DNA of 64,000 nucleotides from contig OZ244902.1 of NCBI GenBank assembly GCA_965221635.1, positions 1,054,001 through 1,118,000 on the forward strand, given 5' to 3'. This document shows, piece by piece, positions 35,380 to 43,517 of this stretch. The translations under genes were made by a program, and so were the position numbers. The stretch's first letter is position 1, and each line of letters opens with the position of its first letter. Source of the DNA: JAAXHB01 sp965221635. GTDB taxonomy: Bacteria > Actinomycetota > Acidimicrobiia > Acidimicrobiales > Aldehydirespiratoraceae. Under the pieces are notes generated by a model. It did not search any database. It saw only the letters and a program-made list of their open reading frames with translations, and was not told the origin of the DNA.

Positions 35380-36546
35380 TCAGGACTCCGCTTTGGCAGC
35401 GGCAGCCATGTTGTGATGGAAGCGGTAGAGCATCGACGCCGCCTCGCCGCGGTTCACGCTCAGCGACGCGCCGAAGTTGCTGGGCGTGGCGCTGAGCACG
35501 ATCGAATTGTTGGCTGCCCAGTTGGCGGCGTCGTGGTGCCAGGCGTCGGCGGGCACGTCGGTGTAATCGATCGACGGGCCCGGGTCGGGTGATCCGGCCA
35601 GGCGGTGCAGGAAGGTCACAGCCTGGGCTCTGCTCACCAGTCGCTGCGGAGCGAACCCTCCACCGGCCACGCCTTGGGTGATTTCGGCGTGTACCAGCCA
35701 GGCCACTGCGTCGTGGTGGGGTGAATCTTCGGGAACGTCCTCGAAGTCGATCTCTGCTCGTTCGGACGGTTCGCCTTGCAGCCTCCAAAGCCACACGGCC
35801 AACGTGCCACGGGTGAGCGGCTCGGCGGGGCCGTAAAGGTCACCGGTGTGCGCGTCGATCACGTCTTGGTCGTGGAGCCATTGCACTGCTTCGGCGTAGG
35901 AGGCGCGTGGCGGAACGTCGGTGAAGTAGTCGTGCAGGCAGGGCCGGTCGTGGCTGCGGGTGACGTTGTCCACGGCCATGGTGGTGGTGCAGTTCGGATC
36001 CCACTGCCATGGGGGCACGCAGGTGACCACCCGACAGGCGATCGGGCCAACGCATTTGATGTCCTGGTTGCACTGCCCGTAGCGAAAGCGGGTGCATTCC
36101 ACCTTGCGGGTGTCGCAGCCGCCGGGGCATCGGCAATCCGCGTTGGCGCACTGGCGGCTGCACACGCCGCTCCAGCCGCAGCCGCATGCGGAGTCGCACA
36201 CCAGGTTGCAGTCCAGGTAGTAGCGGGGGCGGGGGCCGTCGAGGTCGCAGAACCCCGAACCGTCGGCTTTCCACCATCCGGCCACCACCGTTCCGGGCGG
36301 GCACAGGTTTTCTCCGGTGAGCAGGCAGCAGAAGTCGGTGTAGCCGTCACAGCAAAGCGCTCCGGGCGAGCACCTGAAGCCCCGGCAGGTGATCACCGCC
36401 GCCTCCGCGGATACGGGCCGCAGCGCGAACGCCGCCGGTGCCACCGCCAGCGCCGTGGCGGTCATGGCCGACGATCGCAGAAACCCCCGCCTGTTGCCCC
36501 GCCGATCAACAATCCGCGAAACCCGCTCCACCAAACGCCGACTCAT
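35380..36546 (-). CDS. Methylamine dehydrogenase light-chain-like protein with three C-terminal S-layer-homology domains
   Basis: 388 residues from ATG 36546, overlapping the MauE-like stop (TGATG). A Tat signal (NRRGFLRSS, then a hydrophobic stretch to ~50) exports the folded protein. Residues ~52-200 are Cys-rich (over 25 Cys) and resemble MauA: CCDGYTDFCCL, ENLCPPGTVVAGWW, DCNLVCDSACGCGW, QCNQDIKCVGPIACRVVTC. MauA crosslinks two Trp residues into the TTQ cofactor. The first matches a Trp in AGWW, but the second (IIWCFG in MauA) reads IKCVG here, so TTQ cannot form in the usual way. Residues ~205-380 are three SLH repeats (YFTDVPP, DFEDVPEDSP, YTDVPADAW), implying attachment to the cell wall. 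No large subunit is nearby. Confidence 0.75.
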   Translation of the reverse strand: MSRRLVERVSRIVDRRGNRRGFLRSSAMTATALAVAPAAFALRPVSAEAAVITCRGFRCSPGALCCDGYTDFCCLLTGENLCPPGTVVAGWWKADGSGFCDLDGPRPRYYLDCNLVCDSACGCGWSGVCSRQCANADCRCPGGCDTRKVECTRFRYGQCNQDIKCVGPIACRVVTCVPPWQWDPNCTTTMAVDNVTRSHDRPCLHDYFTDVPPRASYAEAVQWLHDQDVIDAHTGDLYGPAEPLTRGTLAVWLWRLQGEPSERAEIDFEDVPEDSPHHDAVAWLVHAEITQGVAGGGFAPQRLVSRAQAVTFLHRLAGSPDPGPSIDYTDVPADAWHHDAANWAANNSIVLSATPSNFGASLSVNRGEAASMLYRFHHNMAAAAKAES

Positions 36547-37310
36547 CACACCCGCCTCTTTTGCCTGGATCGTTTGCCCAGGGCCCAGCGGAATCGGCTT
36601 CCGGTAGCTCCGCCGCCGGCACCCTCACGGCGCAGCGGCTTGCTGATGATTTCGACCGGCATCGGATCAACCGGCGCAACCTGAGGGCTGCGCCAGTTCG
36701 GATCAATGGTGAACTCGAAGTGGCGAGCGTCGTTCGTGTCGGCAGACGGCCACGCCGAGAGGGCTTCCGGCAGCGCGGTGAACGCCGTGAACAAAAGGCC
36801 CGCGAGCAACATCACCTCTATGCCGAGCGTGATCCCCCCCAGCACGCCGGGCGTGTCGGCAGCAAGATCCAAGAACGATGCCCCGCCCGCCGCCGCGCAC
36901 CAGAACGAAACACCGGCAAGCACGACGTTTCCGGCCACGTGAATGCGCGACGGTGGTGTCCGAGCCCGTCCAAAGCAGCCACACGACGCCGCCCCCACCC
37001 GCCGGGCGCGCATCACGGTGACGGCAAAGCCCAGGTACAAGGCACCGACGGCCAGCGCAAACCAGGCCCCGCCCACAGCGATGCTCCCAGCACCCGCCAC
37101 CACCTCGGCAACCCCCACCAGCCACACAAACCAGTACCGCCGAGGCAGCCCCACCGCGCCCGCAAGCCCCGAAGCCTGCTGCGGCCAAAGCAGCTTCGCC
37201 AGACCCGCCGCCACCAGCAGCAAAGCCGCCGCCAAACAGCACGCAAAAAGAACCTGCAAGCCCGCCTGCACAACCCCCGAGATTACCGCCCAACCCACAT
37301 AGCCCCCCAT
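36546..37310 (-). CDS. MauE-like (DoxX-type) membrane protein
   Basis: 254 residues from ATG 37310; TTG 37328 would add six. Four or five membrane helices lie in the first 190 residues, with GLAKLLWPQQASGLAGAVGL at the first loop and RRVGAASCGCFGRARTPPSRIHVAGN carrying the CGCFG pair typical of MauE. MauE works with MauD in transporting and oxidising the MADH small subunit. A ~70-residue cytoplasmic tail follows. It is the first gene of the cluster, coupled to the MauA-like gene by TGATG. Confidence 0.78.
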   Translation of the reverse strand: MGGYVGWAVISGVVQAGLQVLFACCLAAALLLVAAGLAKLLWPQQASGLAGAVGLPRRYWFVWLVGVAEVVAGAGSIAVGGAWFALAVGALYLGFAVTVMRARRVGAASCGCFGRARTPPSRIHVAGNVVLAGVSFWCAAAGGASFLDLAADTPGVLGGITLGIEVMLLAGLLFTAFTALPEALSAWPSADTNDARHFEFTIDPNWRSPQVAPVDPMPVEIISKPLRREGAGGGATGSRFRWALGKRSRQKRRV

Positions 37311-37712
37311 CCCGCAGCGTGCCTTCAACGGAGCATGGCCACAGAGCTAGCGCCTCACCTCGTAGGGGACGGCTCACATGGGGCGGAGTCCCACGTTGGC
37401 GACCGCATACGCGCCCGGAGTTGAACGGGAGGAGCGGCAGATACGTCCATGGTCACATCCGCGCCGCAGCGCACAGAGGTCACAGCTACGACGAAACCTC
37501 AGGGTCTATCGTTACCCAGCGTGCCCAACCGTTCGTTGGCTCTGTTGGGCTGAACTGTTGCAGGGGAGCCATGAGGCCTCCACGTGCGCAGATCGGCTGT
37601 CCCCCGCTCCGAGGCCTCAGGCAAAGCGGCCTCGACCGTCACACCACTCCCGACCAGAAATCCGCACTAGCTGCGCATGCGCCATCAGAACAAATGCGGC
37701 CCGGATTCCCGA
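37311..37712. other. Intergenic junction between the Mau-like cluster and the low-GC block
   Basis: About 400 bp without a recognised gene. Several short frames are open on the plus strand, one with ATG 37571 behind AGGGGAG, but its product (Arg/Pro-rich, no family) reads into the antisense of the NERD-helicase gene and is not credible. A CTGCGCATGCGC partial palindrome lies near 37672. Base composition falls past this region, so it is a plausible island edge. Confidence 0.45.
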
Positions 37713-39431
37713 TCACACGGACCGCTGAGGAAGTGCTCGATAAGTTTCCCTTTCAATCAGCACCACAAGTCGATCCGTTGCTCTTGTCATCCCAATGTAG
37801 AACAGAGCTTCAAACTGCTTTCTAGAGGAGTCCAGATCAGTGAGTATCACCGCAGGTGCATCAAGACCCTTGAAGCTGTGAATCGTTGTGTAGCGAACTC
37901 TATCCGGCAATGGATCGGCTCCTGTCTCCTCAACGAGGATATTCCGGAGCCACGGGTCCGTCGTTTCGGCACCTGTAGAGTCCCTACGTGGACTCAAAAC
38001 GACGATATCATGCAACTTATAGTGAGCGTTCTGCAACTCTCGGATCTGTTTGCTCAACAGTTGCGAGCAGTCAACGCCTCTGGAGTACTCGATGAATGTA
38101 GGTTCAATGCCATCGTCCTCTCGTCGGAACCCCTGATATCCAGGCTCAAGCGCAGCGAATGTGTTGACAGCATATCCGATTCGGGGTCGGTTTCGACAGT
38201 TCTTCATAAGCTGATGGCGCGCTAACGCACCAAAGCGGTTTTCTGCGGAATGGATATTGTCGGCACCATAGATCGACTGACCCCCAAAATCCGCGAAGAG
38301 CACGATTCGCCCCTGCTTGAGACCTCCTTCAACCATAAGATCCAGTACATCCAAGAACAGCGGACGGGCAAGATCCTGAAACTCGTCAATGACAAGGAAA
38401 TCCATTGTCCAACCATGGCCTCCTTCCATGAGCAGATCTACCGCACGAGTAGGAACTCTGATGTTCCAATAGTCTCTAAGCTTTTTTCCTTTCTTGTTGG
38501 GTTTGCCCCTCCATCCGGTGATGTTAAGCATCTCCTTGTGGAGTGTGTTTACACGTACGTTGTCATAATCGGTGAATTCACGACGAAGGTGATCGGCGAG
38601 CAGACGGTTATAGCACAGCAAACGGCCCGATGCACCCTTGTGGAGCTCCCGCTTTACCGATTCGATGGCCAGGAATGTCTTCCCTGTGCCAGCAGCGCCC
38701 TGGAACAAAACTGCCCGATTGTCTGACATTGAATCGAGAGCCTCAAATTGCTCTTGTGTGAACTCTTTGAGCTCGGACGTGCGACGCCTCCGTACATCTG
38801 CGGGTGACTCGTATGCTTCAAAGAATGGTCGCAATCTCTCAGTTACTCGCCTTGTAGAATTTTCATTGAAATCATCCAGCCTCCGGACAAGGGACGGGTT
38901 CTTGGCATCGAGATATTGATTACCCGCACGCAGTGTAGGTAGCACAGCTGCTACTGGATCGCGATCAAGATCCTCCACATCCATGATGTGTTGGGCTTGC
39001 CACTCGATACTCTTGGGTATCTTATTCCTTCGGATGGCGGTGAACCAGACCGTATAGTGGAAGGGTACTGAGGTGAGGCCTGGGTGCTGTTGTTGCAAAT
39101 GTTCAAGAATGCTGTACATAGCAGTCTTGGCCTGTTCGAATGGGTTTCGTGGGGTTGGTTCCTCGTGGCCGAGTTTCCAAAGGCCATCCTCTGTTATGCT
39201 AACGCTCCCATGTGACTTCACTTCAATGACCAGTACGCCCGCCTTTGGGACGATGATGACGAAGTCCGCTTCACCCTCTACCTGGGAACTGTGTTTGGAG
39301 ATCGCTAGCGAGTGCAGGACTTGCCAATCGTGCGCTCCGGGATGGTCTTGGAGAGCCGTGAAGACTTTCTTTTCGCCGGGTGGTGCATCCTGTGGACAGT
39401 ATGCGGGCATCATGCGTGCCATTGTCATCAT
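37713..39431 (-). CDS. NERD-domain nuclease fused to a UvrD-like SF1 helicase
   Basis: 572 residues. Residues ~15-130 are a NERD (PD-(D/E)XK-like) domain with D56, E70 and K72 in GEADFVIIVPKAGVLVIEVKS-type order, so the catalytic residues are intact. Residues ~225-560 are a compact SF1 helicase: Walker A GAAGTGKT (245-252), FLVIDEFQDLARP (Walker B), YTTIHSFKGLDAPAVILTD and FYIGMTRATDRLVVL. NERD-helicases occur in defence islands and plasmids. Codon use and GC are clearly lower than in neighbours, indicating horizontal gain. The first residues contain several Met codons, so the exact start is uncertain. Confidence 0.88.
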   Translation of the reverse strand: MMTMARMMPAYCPQDAPPGEKKVFTALQDHPGAHDWQVLHSLAISKHSSQVEGEADFVIIVPKAGVLVIEVKSHGSVSITEDGLWKLGHEEPTPRNPFEQAKTAMYSILEHLQQQHPGLTSVPFHYTVWFTAIRRNKIPKSIEWQAQHIMDVEDLDRDPVAAVLPTLRAGNQYLDAKNPSLVRRLDDFNENSTRRVTERLRPFFEAYESPADVRRRRTSELKEFTQEQFEALDSMSDNRAVLFQGAAGTGKTFLAIESVKRELHKGASGRLLCYNRLLADHLRREFTDYDNVRVNTLHKEMLNITGWRGKPNKKGKKLRDYWNIRVPTRAVDLLMEGGHGWTMDFLVIDEFQDLARPLFLDVLDLMVEGGLKQGRIVLFADFGGQSIYGADNIHSAENRFGALARHQLMKNCRNRPRIGYAVNTFAALEPGYQGFRREDDGIEPTFIEYSRGVDCSQLLSKQIRELQNAHYKLHDIVVLSPRRDSTGAETTDPWLRNILVEETGADPLPDRVRYTTIHSFKGLDAPAVILTDLDSSRKQFEALFYIGMTRATDRLVVLIERETYRALPQRSV

Positions 39432-39834
39432 CCGTTCTGAAGGTACTTGGTATCTACTGCGGCGTCGGTTACGAATCTGAAGTGGGTGGCTGATCCGCGC
39501 TGAGCATTCTAGCCCATACTCCTGTGCAGGTGGGCACAGCAGATGGAAGCCTGAGTCCGCCCGATTTGCCGCGTGGTATATCCGGAGCCCAGCCGGTTCC
39601 TGGGCCGGTAGATCGCCGTGTTCGCATCCTTCACGCGTACACGCGCACCGACCTCCGACTCGGATCCCCGATCATCCACAGCCAGCGTCATCAAAGCCTG
39701 CAGCGCCAGCCACCGAGCCTCATCTCGCCGCGCTCATCCCCAGCCAGCCTCGAGCACTGGTCAACCGTGGACGGCGCATTGGAGTGGTGCTCCGGTGTTG
39801 CGACTTCAACCCACGGCGCGGCTCCAGGAATTGT
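39432..39834. other. Spacer between the NERD-helicase and the GIY-YIG nuclease genes
   Basis: About 400 bp. The minus strand is open over 39509-39694, preceded in frame by RWLALQALMTLAVDD-like sequence, which looks like the decayed C-terminal part of a protein I cannot name. No start with a ribosome site is present. The 3' part should hold the NERD-helicase promoter. Confidence 0.4.
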
Positions 39835-41130
39835 TCAGTCCTCGTCGAGTTGGCTACGAAACTCATCGAGGATGGGACCATCGGGCTTATGGAGCGCCCA
39901 ATGCAGCCATCCATTCCAGGACCCTCCACCGGCTGCCTTTTTTGCTGCGGCAGATGGATTACCGAACGCCGCCCCATGAACTTCAATCTGGCCCTGCTGG
40001 TTGAGTCTCCCACGTACAGGGCGACGCGAGCCAACGAACCAAACTGTCGAATCAGGCGCGAGCAGGCCCGCTGAGATCAGATCCGACATCTTGATTCGGC
40101 GTTTGGGACCAGGTTCACCAGTGCTATGGCGACGCGCTGCTGCAGCGTCGGTGCCGGTGCGACCATCGCCCACGACCGATGTGTCCGAGAATGGTTCACC
40201 GGCGCGAGCCCTGAGGGCTTCTCGGAGGCTAGAGATTGGTATGCCACTTTGGCTAGCAACCGCCCAGAAGTCCCATCCGGGCTCGGACACTCGACCAGAG
40301 ATGGCACAGGCAGCCGAAGAGAGAGAGCTGTGTCGGATCCCTTCAACCAAGATGTACCCATCAGCCTGAACTACACCCCGGCCTCCAAGGTGCCTGGCTT
40401 TCGGGACTAGTTCGTCGCCAGCTGAGAGTAGTCCATGTTGAATGAGGGTCTTCATGGCAGCCAGTCCTTGCTGGGGGAGTCTGGTGATGGCGCTCGAAGG
40501 CTTGGATGGAACTGAACTGTCTCGCTGACGCTCTTGGCCTGCTGGCTGGCTCGGCTGACTTGGAACAGGGTCAACTGGAGCGCTAGAAGGGATCTCGGAG
40601 GCTGAATCCTGCTGCAGATATCCCGTGATCGTCAGCAAGGTCTCGACCAGGTCCGGGATCTCAGTTAGTCCGAGCTGTCGATCCGAAGAAAGTCGTCCAG
40701 ATTTGGGTCTTTGCTCGTTGACAAGATCTAAATTGGAGGCCCCCGACAGCTTGTCGTAGACTTTACTCTCCAACCACTGTACCTCCGCTGCATCCCAGTC
40801 CTGTCTGGCTCCTGATCTCACAAGCAGAGAAATTTGAAATCTCTGCTTCTTGGGATCTCCCTGATGGACCTGCAGCCGACGGGTCAGCCCGTCGGCTGTT
40901 TGTCCAACATACGCTGTCCAAGTGTCCCCAATCGCCATCTTCCCAAGCAGAACGTAGATGCCTGACGTATTCCACTGATCATTCAGATGACTCAGCAGAC
41001 GCCGATCAATGATGACTGCTTCGACGGGCTTCGGATTGCTAAAGCTGAAGTATGTGGGTGGACGCTTGTTGGTGGAATCCGGATGCGGGTCAATCCTGAT
41101 CTGTCCAGTGACCGTGACGCTCAATCCCAT
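39835..41130 (-). CDS. GIY-YIG nuclease with two C-terminal RAMA-like domains
   Basis: 431 residues. Residues ~52-130 are a GIY-YIG nuclease: GIY at 57-59, YVGQT (Y74-G76, the YIG equivalent), R84/R85, and E121 in VQWLESKVYDKL as metal-binding Glu. A linker (~170-222) is Ser/Pro/Gln-rich. Residues ~226-292 and ~348-413 are two copies of the same ~65-residue fold, each starting LI-x-x-GLL and ending with an aromatic W-x-x-WA/WLHWAL block, similar to RAMA domains predicted to sense modified DNA. The build suggests a modification-dependent restriction enzyme. It is separated by 403 bp from the NERD-helicase on the same strand. Confidence 0.72.
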   Translation of the reverse strand: MGLSVTVTGQIRIDPHPDSTNKRPPTYFSFSNPKPVEAVIIDRRLLSHLNDQWNTSGIYVLLGKMAIGDTWTAYVGQTADGLTRRLQVHQGDPKKQRFQISLLVRSGARQDWDAAEVQWLESKVYDKLSGASNLDLVNEQRPKSGRLSSDRQLGLTEIPDLVETLLTITGYLQQDSASEIPSSAPVDPVPSQPSQPAGQERQRDSSVPSKPSSAITRLPQQGLAAMKTLIQHGLLSAGDELVPKARHLGGRGVVQADGYILVEGIRHSSLSSAACAISGRVSEPGWDFWAVASQSGIPISSLREALRARAGEPFSDTSVVGDGRTGTDAAAARRHSTGEPGPKRRIKMSDLISAGLLAPDSTVWFVGSRRPVRGRLNQQGQIEVHGAAFGNPSAAAKKAAGGGSWNGWLHWALHKPDGPILDEFRSQLDED

Positions 41131-41592
41131 CTCGAAATGGTAGCAGGCAGCATGGCTCGCGTCTGAAGACTGCTTCGGACGAACCTTCGAGGATTCGCGA
41201 CGAGGCTCCTTTGGTCGCGTGCCTCATGGGCTTGTGGTATCGGGCGTGGGCAAGTGCTGGCGGGGGGTGGAATTGCACTCTGTCAGGGGGATGGCGACGG
41301 TGGACAGTTCCGCATCCAGCGCTGGGATCTGCATCCCTGAAACGCGCTGGCGGCCATCGGTTGCAGCGACCTGTGGCTGAGACGGGGATTGTCGGGCTTG
41401 GTATCCAGCAGGTCGTGATCGGCGACCGCGACAACCGGGGGTCGTTACTCCGCTCGATGCGGTTCCCTGACCGCCGCTGATGGTGTTTGTCGGATCGTCG
41501 AATGGCGGCGGCGGGAGAGTCGAACCCAGGATTGGGCAGTCACATGGGGGATCTGCGTGCCCGGTTCCAGTGGCACGGGAGATCCGCGTGCT
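41131..41592. other. Intergenic region with a tRNA/tmRNA-like fragment
   Basis: About 460 bp between the GIY-YIG and DUF4143 genes. No recognisable gene is present. It holds a T-arm-like sequence near 41504-41531 (minus strand) and an inverted repeat CGTGCC/GGCACG around 41560-41580. A short plus-strand frame (41211-41480) has no family and no ribosome site. Confidence 0.45.
41504..41531 (-). other. Degenerate tRNA/tmRNA 3'-end-like sequence (possible attachment remnant)
   Basis: Read on the minus strand it contains CTGGGTTCGACTCTCCCGCC, which resembles a T-arm with the TTCGA loop and a GC-rich 3' acceptor strand, as at the end of tmRNA or tRNA genes. The T stem pairs imperfectly and no CCA or complete cloverleaf is visible, so this is not a working tRNA. 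Such 3' fragments are often left where elements integrate. Confidence 0.35.
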
Positions 41593-42825
41593 TTAGGTCC
41601 AGAGGGTTGAGATTGGGGTGGCGAGGACCTTGTTGGCTAGTTCGTAGGTGTCTTGGCCGGTGTGGAGCACCACGCCAGCCGCGAAGCGGTCTTCCAGCTT
41701 GTCGCGCAGCCATGACAGGTGACGGGCGTCCCGTGGCGTCACCCGAGAAGACGACTTGACCTCGATTCCCACCACCCGGCCGCCGCCGAACTCCGCGATC
41801 ACGTCAACTTCGTGACGACCGTCCTGGCTGCGCAGATGCGAAAGCCGATAGCGAACATCGGAAGCCACGGCCTCGGCCCGGAGCTGGGACACAACGAAGG
41901 TCTCCATGAGCGCCCCTTGCAGGGAGGCGTCGGAGAGCACATCGTCGATTCCGACTCTGAGAATGCCCGCCATCAACCCCGAGTCTGTGATGTAGCGCTT
42001 GGGAGCGCGCGTTAGTCGCTTGGCGCGATTGGTTGACCACGCCGGAAGCTGATCGGTAACCATCAGATCCCCCAGCAGCTTGTCGTATGCCACTGCTGTC
42101 TTTCGGTTGATGCCCGCCATGTCGTAAAGGGTTTGATGCTGTGTGCAAGTGGCCGATGTGGTGGCGCACGCCTGCAGGTAGCGCTGCAGCCTGGACGCGT
42201 CGGGCAGCGCCCCGTGGGTGCGGGTGTCTCGCAGCACCACCTGATCGGCGTAGCTCTCGAGCCACGCTCGGCTGGCGTCTGCGCCGAGGTGCAACGCCGG
42301 CTCCGGAAGTCCACCCTTCAGTGCCATCCGCAGGTAATCGACGAGGTCAACCTGAGCGGAGTCGGTGTGGCGCAGGCCCAGCTCTCCGCGTGCCACACGG
42401 TCCACGAAGGGATCCGTTGGCAGGCGCTGCAGTTCTGACACTGTGAGCGGGCACATCGTGACCATCACCACCCGGCCCGTGGCGGGCCAGAACCTGTCGG
42501 ACGAGTCAGAGCGCGCCGATCCGGTGAGCAGAAACCGGCCCGGAGTGCGATCAGAGTCCACGGCGCGCTTCACCGCGCCGAGAACGCCGGGCACAAGCTG
42601 CCACTCGTCGAGCAACACCGGGGCTGGTCGGCCACGCAGGGCGGCGTCGGCGTCGAGTTCGAACGCGGCGGCGTCCGCAGTGTCGAGGCGGGCGATGCTG
42701 TTGGCACGCCGGGCGGCCGTGGTTGTCTTGCCGCAGGCGCGCAACCCCACCAACATCACCGCGGGGAACTCCGCCAGGAACCTGTCCAGCACGGTGTCGA
42801 CCAGTCTCGGCACGTACTCCGTCAT
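41593..42825 (-). CDS. AAA ATPase with C-terminal DUF4143 nuclease-like domain
   Basis: 410 residues. Walker A GLRACGKTTTA (~27-37) and Walker B PVLLDEWQLVPG lie in the N-terminal ATPase half, with the sensor RFLLTGSARSDSS. The C-terminal half has the DUF4143 pattern: DLVDYLRMALKGGLPEPAL, NRKTAVAYDKLLGDLMV and the PD-(D/E)XK-like EVDVIAEF then GIEVKSS, so a nuclease core appears intact. These proteins are common in bacteria and archaea and are often found in mobile or defence-rich regions; their role is not settled. GC is closer to the genome average than in the NERD and GIY-YIG genes. Confidence 0.87.
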   Translation of the reverse strand: MTEYVPRLVDTVLDRFLAEFPAVMLVGLRACGKTTTAARRANSIARLDTADAAAFELDADAALRGRPAPVLLDEWQLVPGVLGAVKRAVDSDRTPGRFLLTGSARSDSSDRFWPATGRVVMVTMCPLTVSELQRLPTDPFVDRVARGELGLRHTDSAQVDLVDYLRMALKGGLPEPALHLGADASRAWLESYADQVVLRDTRTHGALPDASRLQRYLQACATTSATCTQHQTLYDMAGINRKTAVAYDKLLGDLMVTDQLPAWSTNRAKRLTRAPKRYITDSGLMAGILRVGIDDVLSDASLQGALMETFVVSQLRAEAVASDVRYRLSHLRSQDGRHEVDVIAEFGGGRVVGIEVKSSSRVTPRDARHLSWLRDKLEDRFAAGVVLHTGQDTYELANKVLATPISTLWT

Positions 42826-42867
42826 TCGCGGATCCTACCCGGTCGAGACCGCAAACCGCGTGATTTA

Positions 42868-42917
42868 GGTAGTGACTACCGCGTACACGCGTTACTGAGT
42901 ATCGAAAATACGCGTAT
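42868..42917. promoter_or_regulatory. Cluster of palindromes upstream of the DUF4143 gene
   Basis: Three symmetric motifs lie within 50 bp: GGTAG-TGA-CTACC (42868-42880), GCGT-AC-ACGC (42881-42890) and the perfect palindrome ATACGCGTAT (42908-42917). They occupy the gap between the DUF4143 start (42825) and the thioesterase stop (42937), and look like operator sites for a dimeric regulator of the ATPase gene. Confidence 0.45.
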
Positions 42918-42936
42918 CCGCCCTGGCGGATTGGGG

Positions 42937-43437
42937 TCAGGGGTTGGGTGGGGGTGGGACTGGGCGGATTGACTTTCCTGTGGTGCCCTTGGGGAGTGTT
43001 GTGGCGTGGGTTTGCGCGTCGGCGGACAGCACCTGGTAGAGCGGGTCGGTCATGGGGGCGACCTTGTCGACTCGGGTGTTCACGTGGAGCATCAGCGACT
43101 CCTGGGTGGCGGCGAGATCGCCGGTGGTGGCGTTTCGCAACTGGTGAAACAAATGCACCCGCTTGCGGTCGGCGCCGGCAACGGTGGTGTCCACGGCCAG
43201 TGCGGTCGCGGGTGCCAGCTCGTCCATGAACACGATGTGGGTCTCGACGGTGTAGAACGCCCCGCCCTGCGTTTGGCGGTATTCCTCGTCGAAACCCATT
43301 CTTGTGAGGTACTCGTCGGAGGCCATTCCGAACACCAGGCCGTAGAAGCCCTCGCTCATGTGGCCGTTGTAGTCGATCCACTCGGCGAGCACTTCGCCGG
43401 TCCACAATCGAAGGGCCGCGGGTTGTGGCTGTGTCAT
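42937..43437 (-). CDS. 4HBT-type acyl-CoA thioesterase
   Basis: 166 residues from ATG 43437, with GGAG six nt upstream. A hotdog-fold thioesterase with EWIDYNGHMSEGFYGLVFG near the N-terminus, VETHIVFMDELAP and HLFHQLRNATTGDLAATQESLML. The W-x-DYNGHM pattern also occurs in the thioesterases of carnitine catabolism (betainyl-CoA), which would fit the methylated-amine surroundings; this substrate is inference. It diverges from the DMSP-lyase-like gene over 80 bp. Confidence 0.82.
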   Translation of the reverse strand: MTQPQPAALRLWTGEVLAEWIDYNGHMSEGFYGLVFGMASDEYLTRMGFDEEYRQTQGGAFYTVETHIVFMDELAPATALAVDTTVAGADRKRVHLFHQLRNATTGDLAATQESLMLHVNTRVDKVAPMTDPLYQVLSADAQTHATTLPKGTTGKSIRPVPPPPNP

Positions 43438-43504
43438 GTTGATCTCCGATCCCATGGCTCGTGGATTGGCCGTGATTTTGCTTGCGCGCACACCGGCGAG
43501 GGTT

Positions 43505-43510
43505 TAGTTT
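43505..43510 (+). promoter_or_regulatory. Probable -10 element for a leaderless start
   Basis: TAGTTT lies 7 nt before GTG 43518. The hexamer and spacing are identical to those in front of the Ddn-like gene at 9916. No ribosome binding site precedes the GTG. Confidence 0.5.
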
Positions 43511-43517
43511 CTCGCGC

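Noticed and set aside
41211..41480. Plus-strand 89-residue frame in the gap before the DUF4143 gene
   Set aside because: Trp/Arg-rich product, no family and no ribosome binding site.
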